Assembly: GCA_023418925.1 (NCBI GenBank)
Contig: JAEZYS010000007.1
Span: 1 to 64,000, forward strand
DNA from: Bacillota bacterium
GTDB taxonomy: Bacteria > Bacillota > Clostridia > Oscillospirales > Ruminococcaceae
Length of the DNA stretch: 64,000 bases
Reading direction: 5' to 3'
This document shows positions 1 to 8,331 of the stretch, one piece after another. The position numbers and the translations under genes are program-made. Position 1 is the first letter of the stretch; each line of letters opens with the position of its first letter. Under the pieces are notes generated by a model. The model ran no database searches. It had not been told where the DNA came from and saw only the letters and a list, made by a program, of their open reading frames with translations.

Positions 1-42
1 TATATCAGTATGGTATAATATATCTGAAAGGAGTGTGATATT

Positions 43-177
43 ATGCCTAAAGTTTCACAAGCACAAAAAGAAGCAACAAAACGTTATGAAGATAAAGCCT
101 ATGATAAAGCTTTGATTCGAATGCCAAGTTTTTATGGAGGTTTATTAATATGCCACGTTCAACACCGAAAACATTAG
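43..177 (+). pseudogene. N-terminal fragment of a small RHH/Arc-like DNA-binding protein
   Basis: A 44-codon frame opens behind a good Shine-Dalgarno site (AAAGGAG at 26-32) and a -10-like TATAAT at 14-19. The first 27 residues (MPKVSQAQKEATKRYEDKAY onward) resemble the start of small ribbon-helix-helix proteins that precede excisionase and integrase genes in clostridial elements. The rest is unlike that family and overlaps the next gene's start, so a deletion probably fused the 5' end to downstream DNA. The family call rests on pattern memory only. Confidence 0.4.
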
Positions 178-332
178 AAGAAATAAAGGCAATGGATAAG
201 GAATTTCTTGTTCCTATTGAAATATCTGCTTTGCTTGGATGTTCCCCGTATGGCATTAATTTATTAGCGAAGCGCAACCCTGAAAATAACCATATTGGCT
301 CGTATACAAGAATTCTTGCATGTTCCGTTTGA
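150..332 (+). pseudogene. Excisionase-like HTH protein, truncated by a deletion
   Basis: The start codon follows GGAGG at 136-140. The first 45 residues (LEEIKAMDKEFLVPIEIS, then a Leu-Leu-Gly-Cys turn) look like the winged-HTH DNA-binding proteins found beside integrases of clostridial elements. After residue 45 or so the frame runs into sequence that, in another frame, encodes the end of a repressor. The natural reading is a deletion joining the front of this gene to the back of the next at about position 285. Not expected to be functional. Confidence 0.5.
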
Positions 333-909
333 CTATTTGCTTGGATATACTGACACATATATAAAAAGTAATATGGATATTTCAAACAAACTACACCTAT
401 CGGATATAGCAATTTCTCAAATACAGCAATTTATAGATGATGGAGAACGGCACTTTGAAGATTATAATGGATTTACTAATATTCTGAATGCAGTTTTAGA
501 AAGTGATGAGTTTTATTCAGTGATTAAGCTTATTGCATTTGAATGTCTTGAATTTGATGTTAAGTGTAATGATTCTGAATATGCTGCTTTTGTTTCAGCA
601 AAAAAAATGTGTGAATTAATAAAAAGAATACAAGAAAGTTCTTGCTATAATTTTGATAGCTATGTTTCTTTTAGAGATGATAAAGTAATGCAAAAAGATT
701 ATCATGAGTACCTTTTTGAGAAAATAGCAAGTTCAAGAGAAGAAACTGCCGAAAAGCTTAAAGCCTTGAAAAAACATGACACGGAACTTGCTGACAAAAT
801 GATTAGTGAATATAAAAGCTCTACAAGATATAAAGCGCTAATTAATTTATATGGGAAAGGCACAATTGATAAGGAGGCTTCCGAAAATGGCAAACATATC
901 AAGCCGTAA
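295..909 (+). pseudogene. XRE-type repressor, C-terminal part only
   Basis: The frame reads LARIQEFLHVPFDYLLGYTD at its start, which is the last helix and the typical ending of an XRE (Cro/cI) helix-turn-helix domain. About 185 residues of mostly helical C-terminal region follow. The first four helices of the HTH are missing and there is no good start codon; 295 is a TTG inside the family-like sequence, which extends upstream to about 285. The 3' end overlaps the integrase start by 23 bp. Most likely the element's immunity repressor, inactivated by the deletion that truncated the excisionase-like gene. Confidence 0.6.
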
Positions 910-2122
910 AGATAAAGACGGAAATATAATATCTTATAGAATCCGTGTCGCTCGTGGTTATGACAATTATGGTAAGAAGTTAAAGCCTTATGAATTATCA
1001 TGGAAACCTGCTCCGGGTATGACTAAAAAGCAGATTGAAAAGGAACTGAATAAACAGGCTGTACAGTTTGAAGAAGAATGTAAGAATGGTTTATCGGAAG
1101 TGCAACAAAAATTACTTTGTCTGAATTCTATCCTCGCTACCTTGAAATTAAAAAAGATAGCTTTTCCCCTATAACATACGAAATGTACGAAAGAATTTTC
1201 ATGCAGTTTATAAATCCTGCTCTAGGACATTTGAAAATTCAGGATATAAAGCCTGTTCATGTTCAGGAGTTCATAAAACAGCTTTCTAAAACTCCATGTA
1301 CAGACAGGAGCGGACAAAAAATAATAGAGAAAGATTCTGTTGTTATATATCTTTCAGCGTCTACAATTAAAAGGTATCTTACAGTTTTACAATCAATTTT
1401 CAGACAGGCTGTAAAGCTTGATAAAATTCAGAACAATCCAGCAGATAGTGGAAAGCTTACGCTTCCGAAGGCTGTTACGCCAAAGATTCAGATTTTCACA
1501 AAGCAGGAGGCAAGCAGAATATTAGAATGCCTTGAAAATGAAACATTGCAATTTCAGGTATTGATTCAGCTTGCTATACTTTCAGGGTGTAGACGTGAAG
1601 AGCTCACTGCATTAAAATTCAGCGACTTTGACAGAGCTACAAGCAAAATGACCGTTGAAAGAGCAGCAGTTAAAGTCAAAGGGCGAAAAACAATTATCAA
1701 GCCTCCGAAAGATTTTGAAGTCCGTCAGATAACTATTCCGGCATATTGTTTTGACCTCGTGGATGATCTTCATGCTGAAAAGAAAAATAAGGCTTCAACT
1801 CTTGGGACTTATTGGCACGATAATGATTGGCTGTTCACACAGGACAACGGCGACATTATGAACCCACAGACACCTACAAAGCAATTCAGCGACTTCCTGG
1901 AGCATTATGGCTTTGATTCATAGCTTGCGACATTCCTCCGCAACATTGTTGTTATATGGTGGCGTAAACATCAAGCAAGTACAAGGCAGGCTGGGACATG
2001 GGAGCATTGAAACTACAAACAAATATCTGCATTGTATAGCAGAGGCAGACGAGCAGGCCTCCAACGTTCTGCAGGATATGCTTATCTCAAAAGCACCTGC
2101 TCAGGAACAAAAACAGGCATAA
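887..2122 (+). pseudogene. Tyrosine recombinase (integrase), two frameshifts
   Basis: The start at 887 is set by AAGGAGG at 871-877. Frame one (887 to about 1095) carries the AP2-like arm-binding region (SRKDKDGNIISYRIRVARGY). A one-base loss near 1093-1099 moves the reading to the frame that contains ITLSEFYPRYLEIKKD, the core-binding domain and the first catalytic Arg (GCRREEL). A second shift near 1907-1920 leads to HSLRHSSATLLLYGG (HxxR) and LGHGSIETTNKYLH, which contains the Tyr nucleophile. With both shifts repaired it would be about 410 residues, a normal length for Tn916/phage-type integrases. All catalytic residues remain, so decay is probably recent, or the shifts are sequencing errors. 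Confidence 0.85.
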
Positions 2123-2128
2123 AAAAAC

Positions 2129-2165
2129 AAGCAGTACAGAATTAATTTTCTGCGCTGCTTTTTTA
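2129..2165 (+). terminator. Terminator after integrase
   Basis: Stem AAGCAG/CTGCTT (2129-2134 with 2155-2160) extended by CAGAA/TTCTG, followed by a T-run. It starts six bases after the integrase stop. Confidence 0.75.
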
Positions 2166-2226
2166 TCTGCTTTAATGTGTTTTTATGAGCATGGCGCACA
2201 AACGGCGCACAATTTCAAAACGACAC

Positions 2227-2262
2227 AAAAAACACGCCGCTTGCAAAGTCCTGCAAACGACG
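2227..2262 (-). terminator. Terminator downstream of tRNA-Thr
   Basis: The arms at 2235-2245 and 2252-2262 form an 11-bp stem with two wobble pairs. Read leftwards it is followed by TGTTTTTT. It lies 19 bp beyond the tRNA 3' end. Confidence 0.65.
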
Positions 2263-2280
2263 TATCTACGTAATATTTCA

Positions 2281-2356
2281 TGGAGCTATCTATCAGATTC
2301 GAACTGACGACCTCATCCTTACCAAGGATGTGCTCTGCCTACTGAGCTAAGATAGC
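2281..2356 (-). tRNA. tRNA-Thr (anticodon GGT)
   Basis: A 76-nt cloverleaf on the minus strand: acceptor GCTATCT/AGATAGC, D-stem GCTC/GAGC, anticodon stem CATCC/GGATG with loop TTGGTAA (anticodon GGT), T-stem GTCAG/CTGAT and an encoded CCA. It has its own sigma-A promoter. Its 3' end faces the integrase remnant and is the likely attachment target. Confidence 0.95.
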
Positions 2357-2373
2357 AACCAAATTACTAAACT

Positions 2374-2402
2374 ATTATATACTTATACAACACAAATGTC
2401 AA
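2374..2402 (-). promoter_or_regulatory. Sigma-A promoter of tRNA-Thr
   Basis: On the minus strand, TTGACA (2402-2397), 17-bp spacer, TATAAT (2379-2374), 17 bp before the mature tRNA 5' end. Confidence 0.85.
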
Positions 2403-2410
2403 GGATAAAT

Positions 2411-3073
2411 TTAATTTTGAGCATAAATATTATTAAAATCTATAAGCCCCGCAACGCTGTCAAAAATATATTTATAAGGGTATTTCAAAAATGTCTCTTT
2501 TTTTGTAGTTCCCGTAAGTACAGCACAGAAATCAACGCCTGCATTCAGGGCAGTCATTGCGTCAATAACACTGTCGCCGACATACAGGACATGTTCTTTT
2601 TCTTCACCTAAAGCTTTGATGGCATACAGTAATCCACTCGGGTCCGGTTTTGCTGAAGACACATCATCACCGCCGACGATAACAGAAACGGAATCTGTAA
2701 GACCTTCTATTTCAAAGGTTTGCTCAATACGTATTCTTCTTTTTGTTGTCACAATGCCAAGCCTTTTTCCACTTTTATGCAATTTAATCAATGTTTCTTT
2801 TGCGCCGGAAAGCATAACAGTATTTGCTGTCATTATTCTTTCAGCTTCTTCCCTGTATAAATCCAGAAACAAATCCGTTTTATCCTTATCATCAATGCCT
2901 GTAAGCCTTGTGAGAGAATCTGCAAGTGTCATACCAATACAAAGCCTTATCTCTTCACGGTCAGCTCTTGGAATATTCATTTTATCAAAAGCATAATGGA
3001 AACAATCCACAATGCCATTAGTTGCATCTGCTAATGTATAATCAAAATCAAAAATAAATGTGCTATAATTCAT
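2411..3073 (-). CDS. HAD-superfamily phosphatase (phosphoglycolate phosphatase-like)
   Basis: A 220-residue haloacid dehalogenase hydrolase. Motif I is FDFDYTLAD (nucleophile D9, acid/base D11), motif II is T109 in IVTTKR, motif III is K142 in AKPDPSG, and motif IV is GDSVIDA (D167, D171). A helical cap lies between residues 15 and 90, as in Gph and PpaX/YjjG-like subfamilies. The family hydrolyses small phosphomonoesters; the substrate cannot be told from sequence. Cytosolic, with no signal peptide. It is read leftwards toward tRNA-Thr but the tRNA has its own promoter. A -10-like TATAAT lies at 3146-3141, with a poor -35. Confidence 0.85.
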   Translation of the reverse strand: MNYSTFIFDFDYTLADATNGIVDCFHYAFDKMNIPRADREEIRLCIGMTLADSLTRLTGIDDKDKTDLFLDLYREEAERIMTANTVMLSGAKETLIKLHKSGKRLGIVTTKRRIRIEQTFEIEGLTDSVSVIVGGDDVSSAKPDPSGLLYAIKALGEEKEHVLYVGDSVIDAMTALNAGVDFCAVLTGTTKKETFLKYPYKYIFDSVAGLIDFNNIYAQN

Positions 3074-3227
3074 TTTGTTATTTCCTTTCAGTCAGAATGT
3101 CGAATTATTTGCATAATTGAACTTTTTTATCATAATTTATATTATAGCATAAACATCTGCTTTTTTCACTATTGTTTTTATTTTTTTGTGCTTTACTATA
3201 TAAAAAAATATTTGATTTTTTCGACTA

Positions 3228-3256
3228 TTGACTAATTGACAGAATTTCTGTATAAT
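3228..3256 (+). promoter_or_regulatory. Sigma-A promoter of pckG
   Basis: TTGACT (3228-3233), 17-bp spacer, TATAAT (3251-3256), in a very AT-rich stretch. The untranslated leader would be about 65 nt. Confidence 0.85.
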
Positions 3257-3328
3257 AGTATTTGTGGGAAATTTGTATGTTTTTAGCATCAGATTTCATA
3301 ACATTTTAACGAAAAGGAGTCACACATT

Positions 3329-5164
3329 ATGTCACTTACTAAAAACCCTAATGTCAACAAATGGGTTGACGAGATGATTGCCCTTACCAAGCCTGAAAAA
3401 GTAGTATGGATTGATGGCTCAAAGGAACAGCTAGACGTTCTCACTGAAGAAGTTTGCGCTCTTCCTGAAGGCAACAAGGATAAGATGTACAGATTAAATC
3501 AGGACAAACTACCTGGTTGTCTTTACCACAGAACTCTTCCTAATGACGTTGCCCGTGTTGAGGACAGAACATTTATATGTTCAAAAAACAAAGAAGATGC
3601 TGGTCCTACAAACAACTGGTGTGATCCTAAGGAAATGTATGCAAAGCTCACTCCTCTTTATGATGGCGTAATGAAGGGCAGAACAATGTATGTTATCCCT
3701 TATTCAATGGGTCCTATCGGTTCACCTCTTGCTAAGGTAGGCGTTGAACTTTCTGACTCAATCTATGTTGTTCTTAACATGAACATCATGACAAGAATGG
3801 GTATAGCTGCTTTTGAAAACCTTGGTGATACTTCAAACGACTTTGTTCGTTGCCTCCATTCAAAAGCTGATGTTGATCCTGAAAAGAGATACATCGTTCA
3901 TTTCCCTGAAGACAACACAATCTGGTCAATTAACTCTGCTTACGGCGGAAACGTTCTTCTCGGCAAGAAGTGCTTTGCCCTTCGTATTGCTTCATATCAG
4001 GGTAAGAATGAAGGCTGGATGGCTGAACATATGCTTATCCTTGGTCTTAAAAAGCCTAACGGCGAAGTTAAATATATTACCGCTGCATTCCCATCTGCTT
4101 GCGGAAAAACAAACCTTGCAATGCTTATTCCACCAGAAGGATATCGTAAGGATGGCTATGAAGTATTCACAGTCGGCGACGATATTGCTTGGATGAAGCC
4201 AGGTTCTGACGGCAGACTTTATGCTATCAACCCTGAAAACGGCTTCTTCGGTGTTGCTCCTGGTACAAATGACAAGTCAAACCACAACGCTCTTGCTTCT
4301 GCAATGAAGAACACAATCTTTACAAACGTTGCTCTTAACAATGCTGATAATACAGTATGGTGGGAAGGTCTTGACAAGAATCCTCCTGTTGATGCAACAG
4401 AATGGAAGGGTGCAAAGGTAAACGGCGTTGAATATACTTCAACCATGGGTGCTGATGGTAAGCCACAGAAGCTTGCTCATCCAAACTCACGTTTCACAGC
4501 TCCTGCAACTAACTGCCCATGCATTTCACCTGAATTCAACAACCCACAGGGTGTTCCGGTTTCAGCTATTATATTCGGCGGCAGACGTGCTTCAACAACT
4601 CCTCTTGTATATCAGTCATTTGACTGGGCACACGGCACATACATGGGTTCAGCTGTTTCTTCTGAAACAACAGCAGCAGCAACAGGTGCAGTAGGTGTTC
4701 TTCGTCATGACCCGATGGCTATGAAGCCATTCATCGGTTATAATGTAGGTGATTACTGGGCACATTGGCTTGAAATGGGCGAAAAGCTTGGAGACAAGGC
4801 TCCAAAGATATTTAATGTAAACTGGTTCAAGCAGGATGAAGATGGAAACTTTATCTGGCCTGGATTTGGTGATAATATGAGAGTTCTTGACTGGATCATT
4901 AAGCGTTGTGAAGACGCAGTTGATGCTGAAGAAACTGCAATTGGTTACCTCCCTAAGAAGGAAGACCTCAACCTTGCAGGTCTTGAAGATGAAGTTACTC
5001 CTGAAATTCTTGACAAGCTTCTTGCTGTTGACAAGGATCTCTGGTCTAAGGAAATCGCTGAAATGCGTAGATATTACAAGGAAGACATTGCTGAAAAGGG
5101 CGGTCACGTTCCTGCAGCTCTCTTGGAACAGCTTGATAAGATCGAAGCAAGAATCAATAAGTAA
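3329..5164 (+). CDS. pckG: Phosphoenolpyruvate carboxykinase (GTP)
   Basis: At 611 residues this has the length of the GTP-dependent class. It interconverts oxaloacetate plus GTP with PEP, CO2 and GDP. In rumen and gut anaerobes it often runs in the carboxylating direction, fixing CO2 toward succinate (established for relatives, not shown here). The kinase-1 loop PSACGKTN lies near residues 254-262 and includes the reactive Cys of this family. The metal-binding GDDIAWMKPG follows at about 280, and FGGRRASTTPLV near 415. AAAGGAG sits 9 bp before the ATG. Codon use is strongly biased (GAA, AAG, CTT, GCT) and the promoter is good, which suggests high expression. It is monocistronic, with its own promoter and terminator. 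Confidence 0.96.
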   Translation: MSLTKNPNVNKWVDEMIALTKPEKVVWIDGSKEQLDVLTEEVCALPEGNKDKMYRLNQDKLPGCLYHRTLPNDVARVEDRTFICSKNKEDAGPTNNWCDPKEMYAKLTPLYDGVMKGRTMYVIPYSMGPIGSPLAKVGVELSDSIYVVLNMNIMTRMGIAAFENLGDTSNDFVRCLHSKADVDPEKRYIVHFPEDNTIWSINSAYGGNVLLGKKCFALRIASYQGKNEGWMAEHMLILGLKKPNGEVKYITAAFPSACGKTNLAMLIPPEGYRKDGYEVFTVGDDIAWMKPGSDGRLYAINPENGFFGVAPGTNDKSNHNALASAMKNTIFTNVALNNADNTVWWEGLDKNPPVDATEWKGAKVNGVEYTSTMGADGKPQKLAHPNSRFTAPATNCPCISPEFNNPQGVPVSAIIFGGRRASTTPLVYQSFDWAHGTYMGSAVSSETTAAATGAVGVLRHDPMAMKPFIGYNVGDYWAHWLEMGEKLGDKAPKIFNVNWFKQDEDGNFIWPGFGDNMRVLDWIIKRCEDAVDAEETAIGYLPKKEDLNLAGLEDEVTPEILDKLLAVDKDLWSKEIAEMRRYYKEDIAEKGGHVPAALLEQLDKIEARINK

Positions 5165-5175
5165 TATAAAATTAA

Positions 5176-5208
5176 ATGGTGTACAAAATTTCTGTACACC
5201 ATTTTTTA
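5176..5208. terminator. Terminator shared by pckG and the convergent gene
   Basis: Perfect 10-bp stem ATGGTGTACA/TGTACACCAT (5176-5185 with 5193-5202). It is followed by a T6 run rightward and by TTTAATTTTA leftward, so it can act in both directions. Confidence 0.85.
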
Positions 5209-5214
5209 TTCATA

Positions 5215-6414
5215 TTATAGTTTTGTGTGGTCAATCTTACTTGTATCCAGTTCATCCATGCTCTTTGTATTGTTGCCTTGAGTATGGAACTGTTGGCTAC
5301 CTGAGTTAAACGGATTTTGCTGGTTTGCATTGCTGAATCCATTGTTGTTGGAATTAAACTGCTGATTACCTGAATTAAATGGATTTGCAGAGTTTGTATT
5401 GTTGAACCCTTTGTTGCTGGAATTAAACTGCTGATTACCTGAATTAAATGGGTTTGCAGAGTTTGTATTGTTAAAGCTATTATTGCTGGAATTGAAATTC
5501 TGCTGTGTATTACCTGCAAAATTCTGAGGTTTATTGAACGAGTTAAGACCATCGTTAGCAGATACATATTGATTTCCCTGATTACCCTGCTGCTGATTAA
5601 AGTTATTCTGATTATAACCGTTGTTCGCCGTAGGGTTTATTCCTGAATATGATGTAAACTGGTTAGCATTCTGCTGTCCGAAACCATTATTCATATTCTG
5701 TCCGTTGTAATTATAGTGTGTTTCACCTGCATACATTCCGCTGTTATTTTTCTTAACTACTCTTACAACAACAATTACAGCAATGATTAACAAAGGAATA
5801 ACCATCATAGCGATTCCAGCACTAAGTGATGAGCCCACTGAAGAAGGCTCTCTGTATCTTACATCAAGAGAGACAACCATTTCGTCAAACTCATCTCTTG
5901 AACCTGTTTCAAGCCACTCACCATCATCTAACCATTCATAGAGGTAACCTTCAATTTCAGAATCAAGTTCTCTTACCTGTCCTACAAAATAGAAATCTGC
6001 CCAATCTATATCATCATATTCTAGATTAGGGTCATCCATAAAGTCATATGTCTGATCAATAATTGTGTTCATTAGCTCCATTTGTTCTTCATTGGTAACT
6101 GAAATAACTATGTATTTATAATCAGTATCACTATCTTCAAGCAAAGGAATTAAATAATATTCGACAACAGAGTTGTCCTCATCATCTTCTTCGTATTCAT
6201 AAGCGAAATTTCCATAGCACAATGGAACATACCCTTCTACAAACATTCCTTCCTCAAAATCATACTCATGCATTTCATTGAAATCCGGAATATCCTTGCT
6301 AAGTGTGTTAGAATCCTTTATGCCGTTTACAGTCAAAACTATTCCTGCAACAAATAAAACTATAACTGCGATTGCTAATCTGAAAGTCATATATTTTTTC
6401 CAACCCATATCCAT
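5215..6414 (-). CDS. Two-TM membrane protein with N/Q-rich tail
   Basis: 399 residues that I cannot assign to a named family. A membrane segment at about residues 10-30 is followed by an acidic, Glu/Asp/Tyr-rich region (30-190) that is probably extracellular. A second membrane helix lies at about 198-217. The 180-residue tail consists almost wholly of Asn, Gln, Ser, Gly and Phe. The tail contains three tandem copies of a unit built on NPFNSGNQQFNS and GFNNTNSA, about 20-25 residues each, and ends in a charged SKIDHTKL. Two helices put the low-complexity tail in the cytoplasm if the N-terminus is inside. It has its own promoter and convergent termination with pckG. Confidence 0.75.
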   Translation of the reverse strand: MDMGWKKYMTFRLAIAVIVLFVAGIVLTVNGIKDSNTLSKDIPDFNEMHEYDFEEGMFVEGYVPLCYGNFAYEYEEDDEDNSVVEYYLIPLLEDSDTDYKYIVISVTNEEQMELMNTIIDQTYDFMDDPNLEYDDIDWADFYFVGQVRELDSEIEGYLYEWLDDGEWLETGSRDEFDEMVVSLDVRYREPSSVGSSLSAGIAMMVIPLLIIAVIVVVRVVKKNNSGMYAGETHYNYNGQNMNNGFGQQNANQFTSYSGINPTANNGYNQNNFNQQQGNQGNQYVSANDGLNSFNKPQNFAGNTQQNFNSSNNSFNNTNSANPFNSGNQQFNSSNKGFNNTNSANPFNSGNQQFNSNNNGFSNANQQNPFNSGSQQFHTQGNNTKSMDELDTSKIDHTKL

Positions 6415-6443
6415 GCTCCTTATATAGTAAAAATTACTTCATT

Positions 6444-6472
6444 ATTATAGCAAAAAAAATTTACATTGTCAA
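6444..6472 (-). promoter_or_regulatory. Sigma-A promoter of the N/Q-rich membrane protein
   Basis: Minus strand TTGACA (6472-6467), 17 bp, TATAAT (6449-6444), 30 bp upstream of the start codon. Confidence 0.85.
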
Positions 6473-6501
6473 TCAGAATACTGATTTTTGTGCTATATTA
6501 T

Positions 6502-6535
6502 AACGAAATAAGCCGCCTGAAAAATCAGACGGCTT
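6502..6535 (-). terminator. Terminator of the FecR gene pair
   Basis: An 11-bp stem with one mismatch (6510-6520 with 6525-6535). Its leftward tail ATTTCGTT is only moderately T-rich, so termination may be partial. It starts 15 bp after the stop of the InlB-repeat gene. Confidence 0.55.
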
Positions 6536-6549
6536 AAACTATACAATTC

Positions 6550-8283
6550 TTACTGAGCAAATACTGCGTTTATTGTCATATCAGCTGTAACACAACTGAA
6601 ATTCTGATCCCAGTAAAGGAACATTCTTCCATAACTGTTATCTGAATTAATAGCAGGAGGGTTTGCAGCACTTCCGTGTTTAACCTGCTGGGTATATGCT
6701 GTACCGTTTACAATGAAGGTGACAGTATGCATTGTTGCAACAAATTGTGCTGTAATAGTAACATCAGATGTAATATTTGAAAGTGATTTATCCCATCCTG
6801 TAAAGCTGTTTCCGTAATCATCAGTATTAGGAACAAACGGTGGTGTTGCAGTTCCACCATGAGCTACATTTACAGGATATGTATAGTTTCCTATTACGAA
6901 AGTAACAGTATGAGTTGCATTAGCAATTGGTGTAAGCAAAGCCGTTACTGTCATGTCAGAAGTTACATACGAAAAATCTTTGTCCCAGCCGTTAAAGGTA
7001 TATCCCGGAACATCAATGGTCTTAGGTATGTTTGCAGCCTCGCCGTATTTAACCTGAAGAGTTGTGGATCTGCCGGCAACCACAAGGGTAACAGTACACA
7101 TATCCGTCTGATTCGGAGATGTAGTTACATCTGAACCATCAGCATTTTTAAACAAAGCGGTAATTGTTGTATCGCTGGTTATATTCTCAAATGAATTATC
7201 CCAGCCTACAAATATCAACCCATTTACAACAGGATCTTCAGGCTTTTCAGCATTGCCACCGTCAGGAACTTCCTGAATTTCAGATTCATCATCCACAATA
7301 ATTTTTACAAGGTGATAGACATCACCGTTTGAAGTCTGCGAACTTGTATTGCTTTCATTGTTTATTAACGAACCTTCAGTCTGTGCAGGAGCTTCCGTTG
7401 TTGCAGGAGGAACATAATGATTTTCTCCAGGCATTGTAACAGAATACTCGGAGTATGCCGTTGTAGTATATGGTGTTGTTGTTTCGTCAGGTGTTGTCTC
7501 AGGAACAACTGGCGGATTTTCAACAGGCTCTTCCGGTGGAGCATTCTGGAATGCATCCCTTAATTCAGCAGTACTGTAAGGGAAATTGTCAACAAAGTTT
7601 GAAACTGCAACAAGTTCCTTAAGTGATGTTGCAGATAATTCATCAAGGCTCAGGTCTATATTAAGGAACTCGTACTTCGGAATAGAATTCAGAGTTGTAA
7701 CCTGACCCTTTTTCTTTTCGATTACATATTGTGTATCGTCAATTTTTTCTCCCATAGAATCATAAATATCAATAGAATTATTTCCATAGAAACAATAGAA
7801 ATCATTTACGTCCCCCGAATCGGATTTTGTAATTACAATTCTGGATACGGATTTTGCAGTCGAGAACTGAGCATTGTTTGTTCTTACTACAAAATCAGCC
7901 TTTGCGTCCTTCACAGTGTTGTTTAGCACTGCACCCTGAAGAAGAAAAATTACTCCGTCATCCTTGCCGTTAAAATCATCAGAAATTATGACTTGAGTAT
8001 TTGGCTCAAGGATTATGTAATTATCCTCCTCAACGCCTTTGGTTTTATAGGTAAGCTTACAGGAACTTCCGGATGAGACTGTTACAATACTGTTTTCAGA
8101 AAGCTTTGCACCTTTAACAGCCAAAGCACTTCCCTGACCTGTTACGGTTATATCAACTTTTCCGGAAAAGTCAGTAATGAAAAGTCCATAGTCTCCTGTG
8201 CCTGCACCTACTATAATAATTGTAGTTATAATAACGCAGACTGTTATTGCACCTGCAATAATTGCCATCTTAACACTCTTCAT
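6550..8283 (-). CDS. Membrane-anchored FecR-domain protein with four InlB B-repeats
   Basis: 577 residues. An N-terminal membrane anchor (about 7-28) is followed by a FecR-type beta domain (about 33-150), with the usual pattern of 'GxVxIT...SGSSCKLTY...' and '...LLQGAVLNN'. A Pro/Thr/Glu-rich spacer covers about 245-320. Four InlB B-repeats (Listeria-Bacteroides repeat, Flg_new) fill about 325-577, each ending in a 'F.GWD..F..(I/V)TSDMT(V/I)TA.F' pattern. The protein would sit on the outer face of the membrane with the repeats projecting into the wall. It is probably co-transcribed from the FecR paralogue 48 bp upstream, since no separate promoter is evident. No sigma factor or TonB gene is nearby, so a classical FecR anti-sigma role is unlikely. 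Confidence 0.8.
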   Translation of the reverse strand: MKSVKMAIIAGAITVCVIITTIIIVGAGTGDYGLFITDFSGKVDITVTGQGSALAVKGAKLSENSIVTVSSGSSCKLTYKTKGVEEDNYIILEPNTQVIISDDFNGKDDGVIFLLQGAVLNNTVKDAKADFVVRTNNAQFSTAKSVSRIVITKSDSGDVNDFYCFYGNNSIDIYDSMGEKIDDTQYVIEKKKGQVTTLNSIPKYEFLNIDLSLDELSATSLKELVAVSNFVDNFPYSTAELRDAFQNAPPEEPVENPPVVPETTPDETTTPYTTTAYSEYSVTMPGENHYVPPATTEAPAQTEGSLINNESNTSSQTSNGDVYHLVKIIVDDESEIQEVPDGGNAEKPEDPVVNGLIFVGWDNSFENITSDTTITALFKNADGSDVTTSPNQTDMCTVTLVVAGRSTTLQVKYGEAANIPKTIDVPGYTFNGWDKDFSYVTSDMTVTALLTPIANATHTVTFVIGNYTYPVNVAHGGTATPPFVPNTDDYGNSFTGWDKSLSNITSDVTITAQFVATMHTVTFIVNGTAYTQQVKHGSAANPPAINSDNSYGRMFLYWDQNFSCVTADMTINAVFAQ

Positions 8284-8331
8284 TTATAAGATCTCCTTAA
8301 CCTCTTAAATATAAAATAAATGTAAGTAAAT

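Larger units (their letters stand above)
1..2165 (+). mobile_element. Decayed integrative element remnant next to tRNA-Thr
   Basis: Four rightward coding fragments lie here: an RHH-like start, an excisionase-like start, a repressor C-terminus and a frameshifted tyrosine integrase. The order (small DNA-binding proteins, then integrase, then a tRNA 3' end about 160 bp beyond) is typical of integrative elements that insert at tRNA genes. None of the four reading frames is intact, so the element is probably immobile. The left end lies outside the window, so neither its length nor a second attachment site can be seen. Confidence 0.7.

Noticed and set aside
4671..4690. CAG/GCA triplet run as a possible microsatellite
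   Set aside because: It encodes an Ala/Thr stretch normal for pckG and is too short to count as a repeat.
4649..5107. 152-codon antisense frame inside pckG
   Set aside because: It is a by-product of the biased codon use of pckG, with a poly-Cys stretch and no ribosome-binding site.
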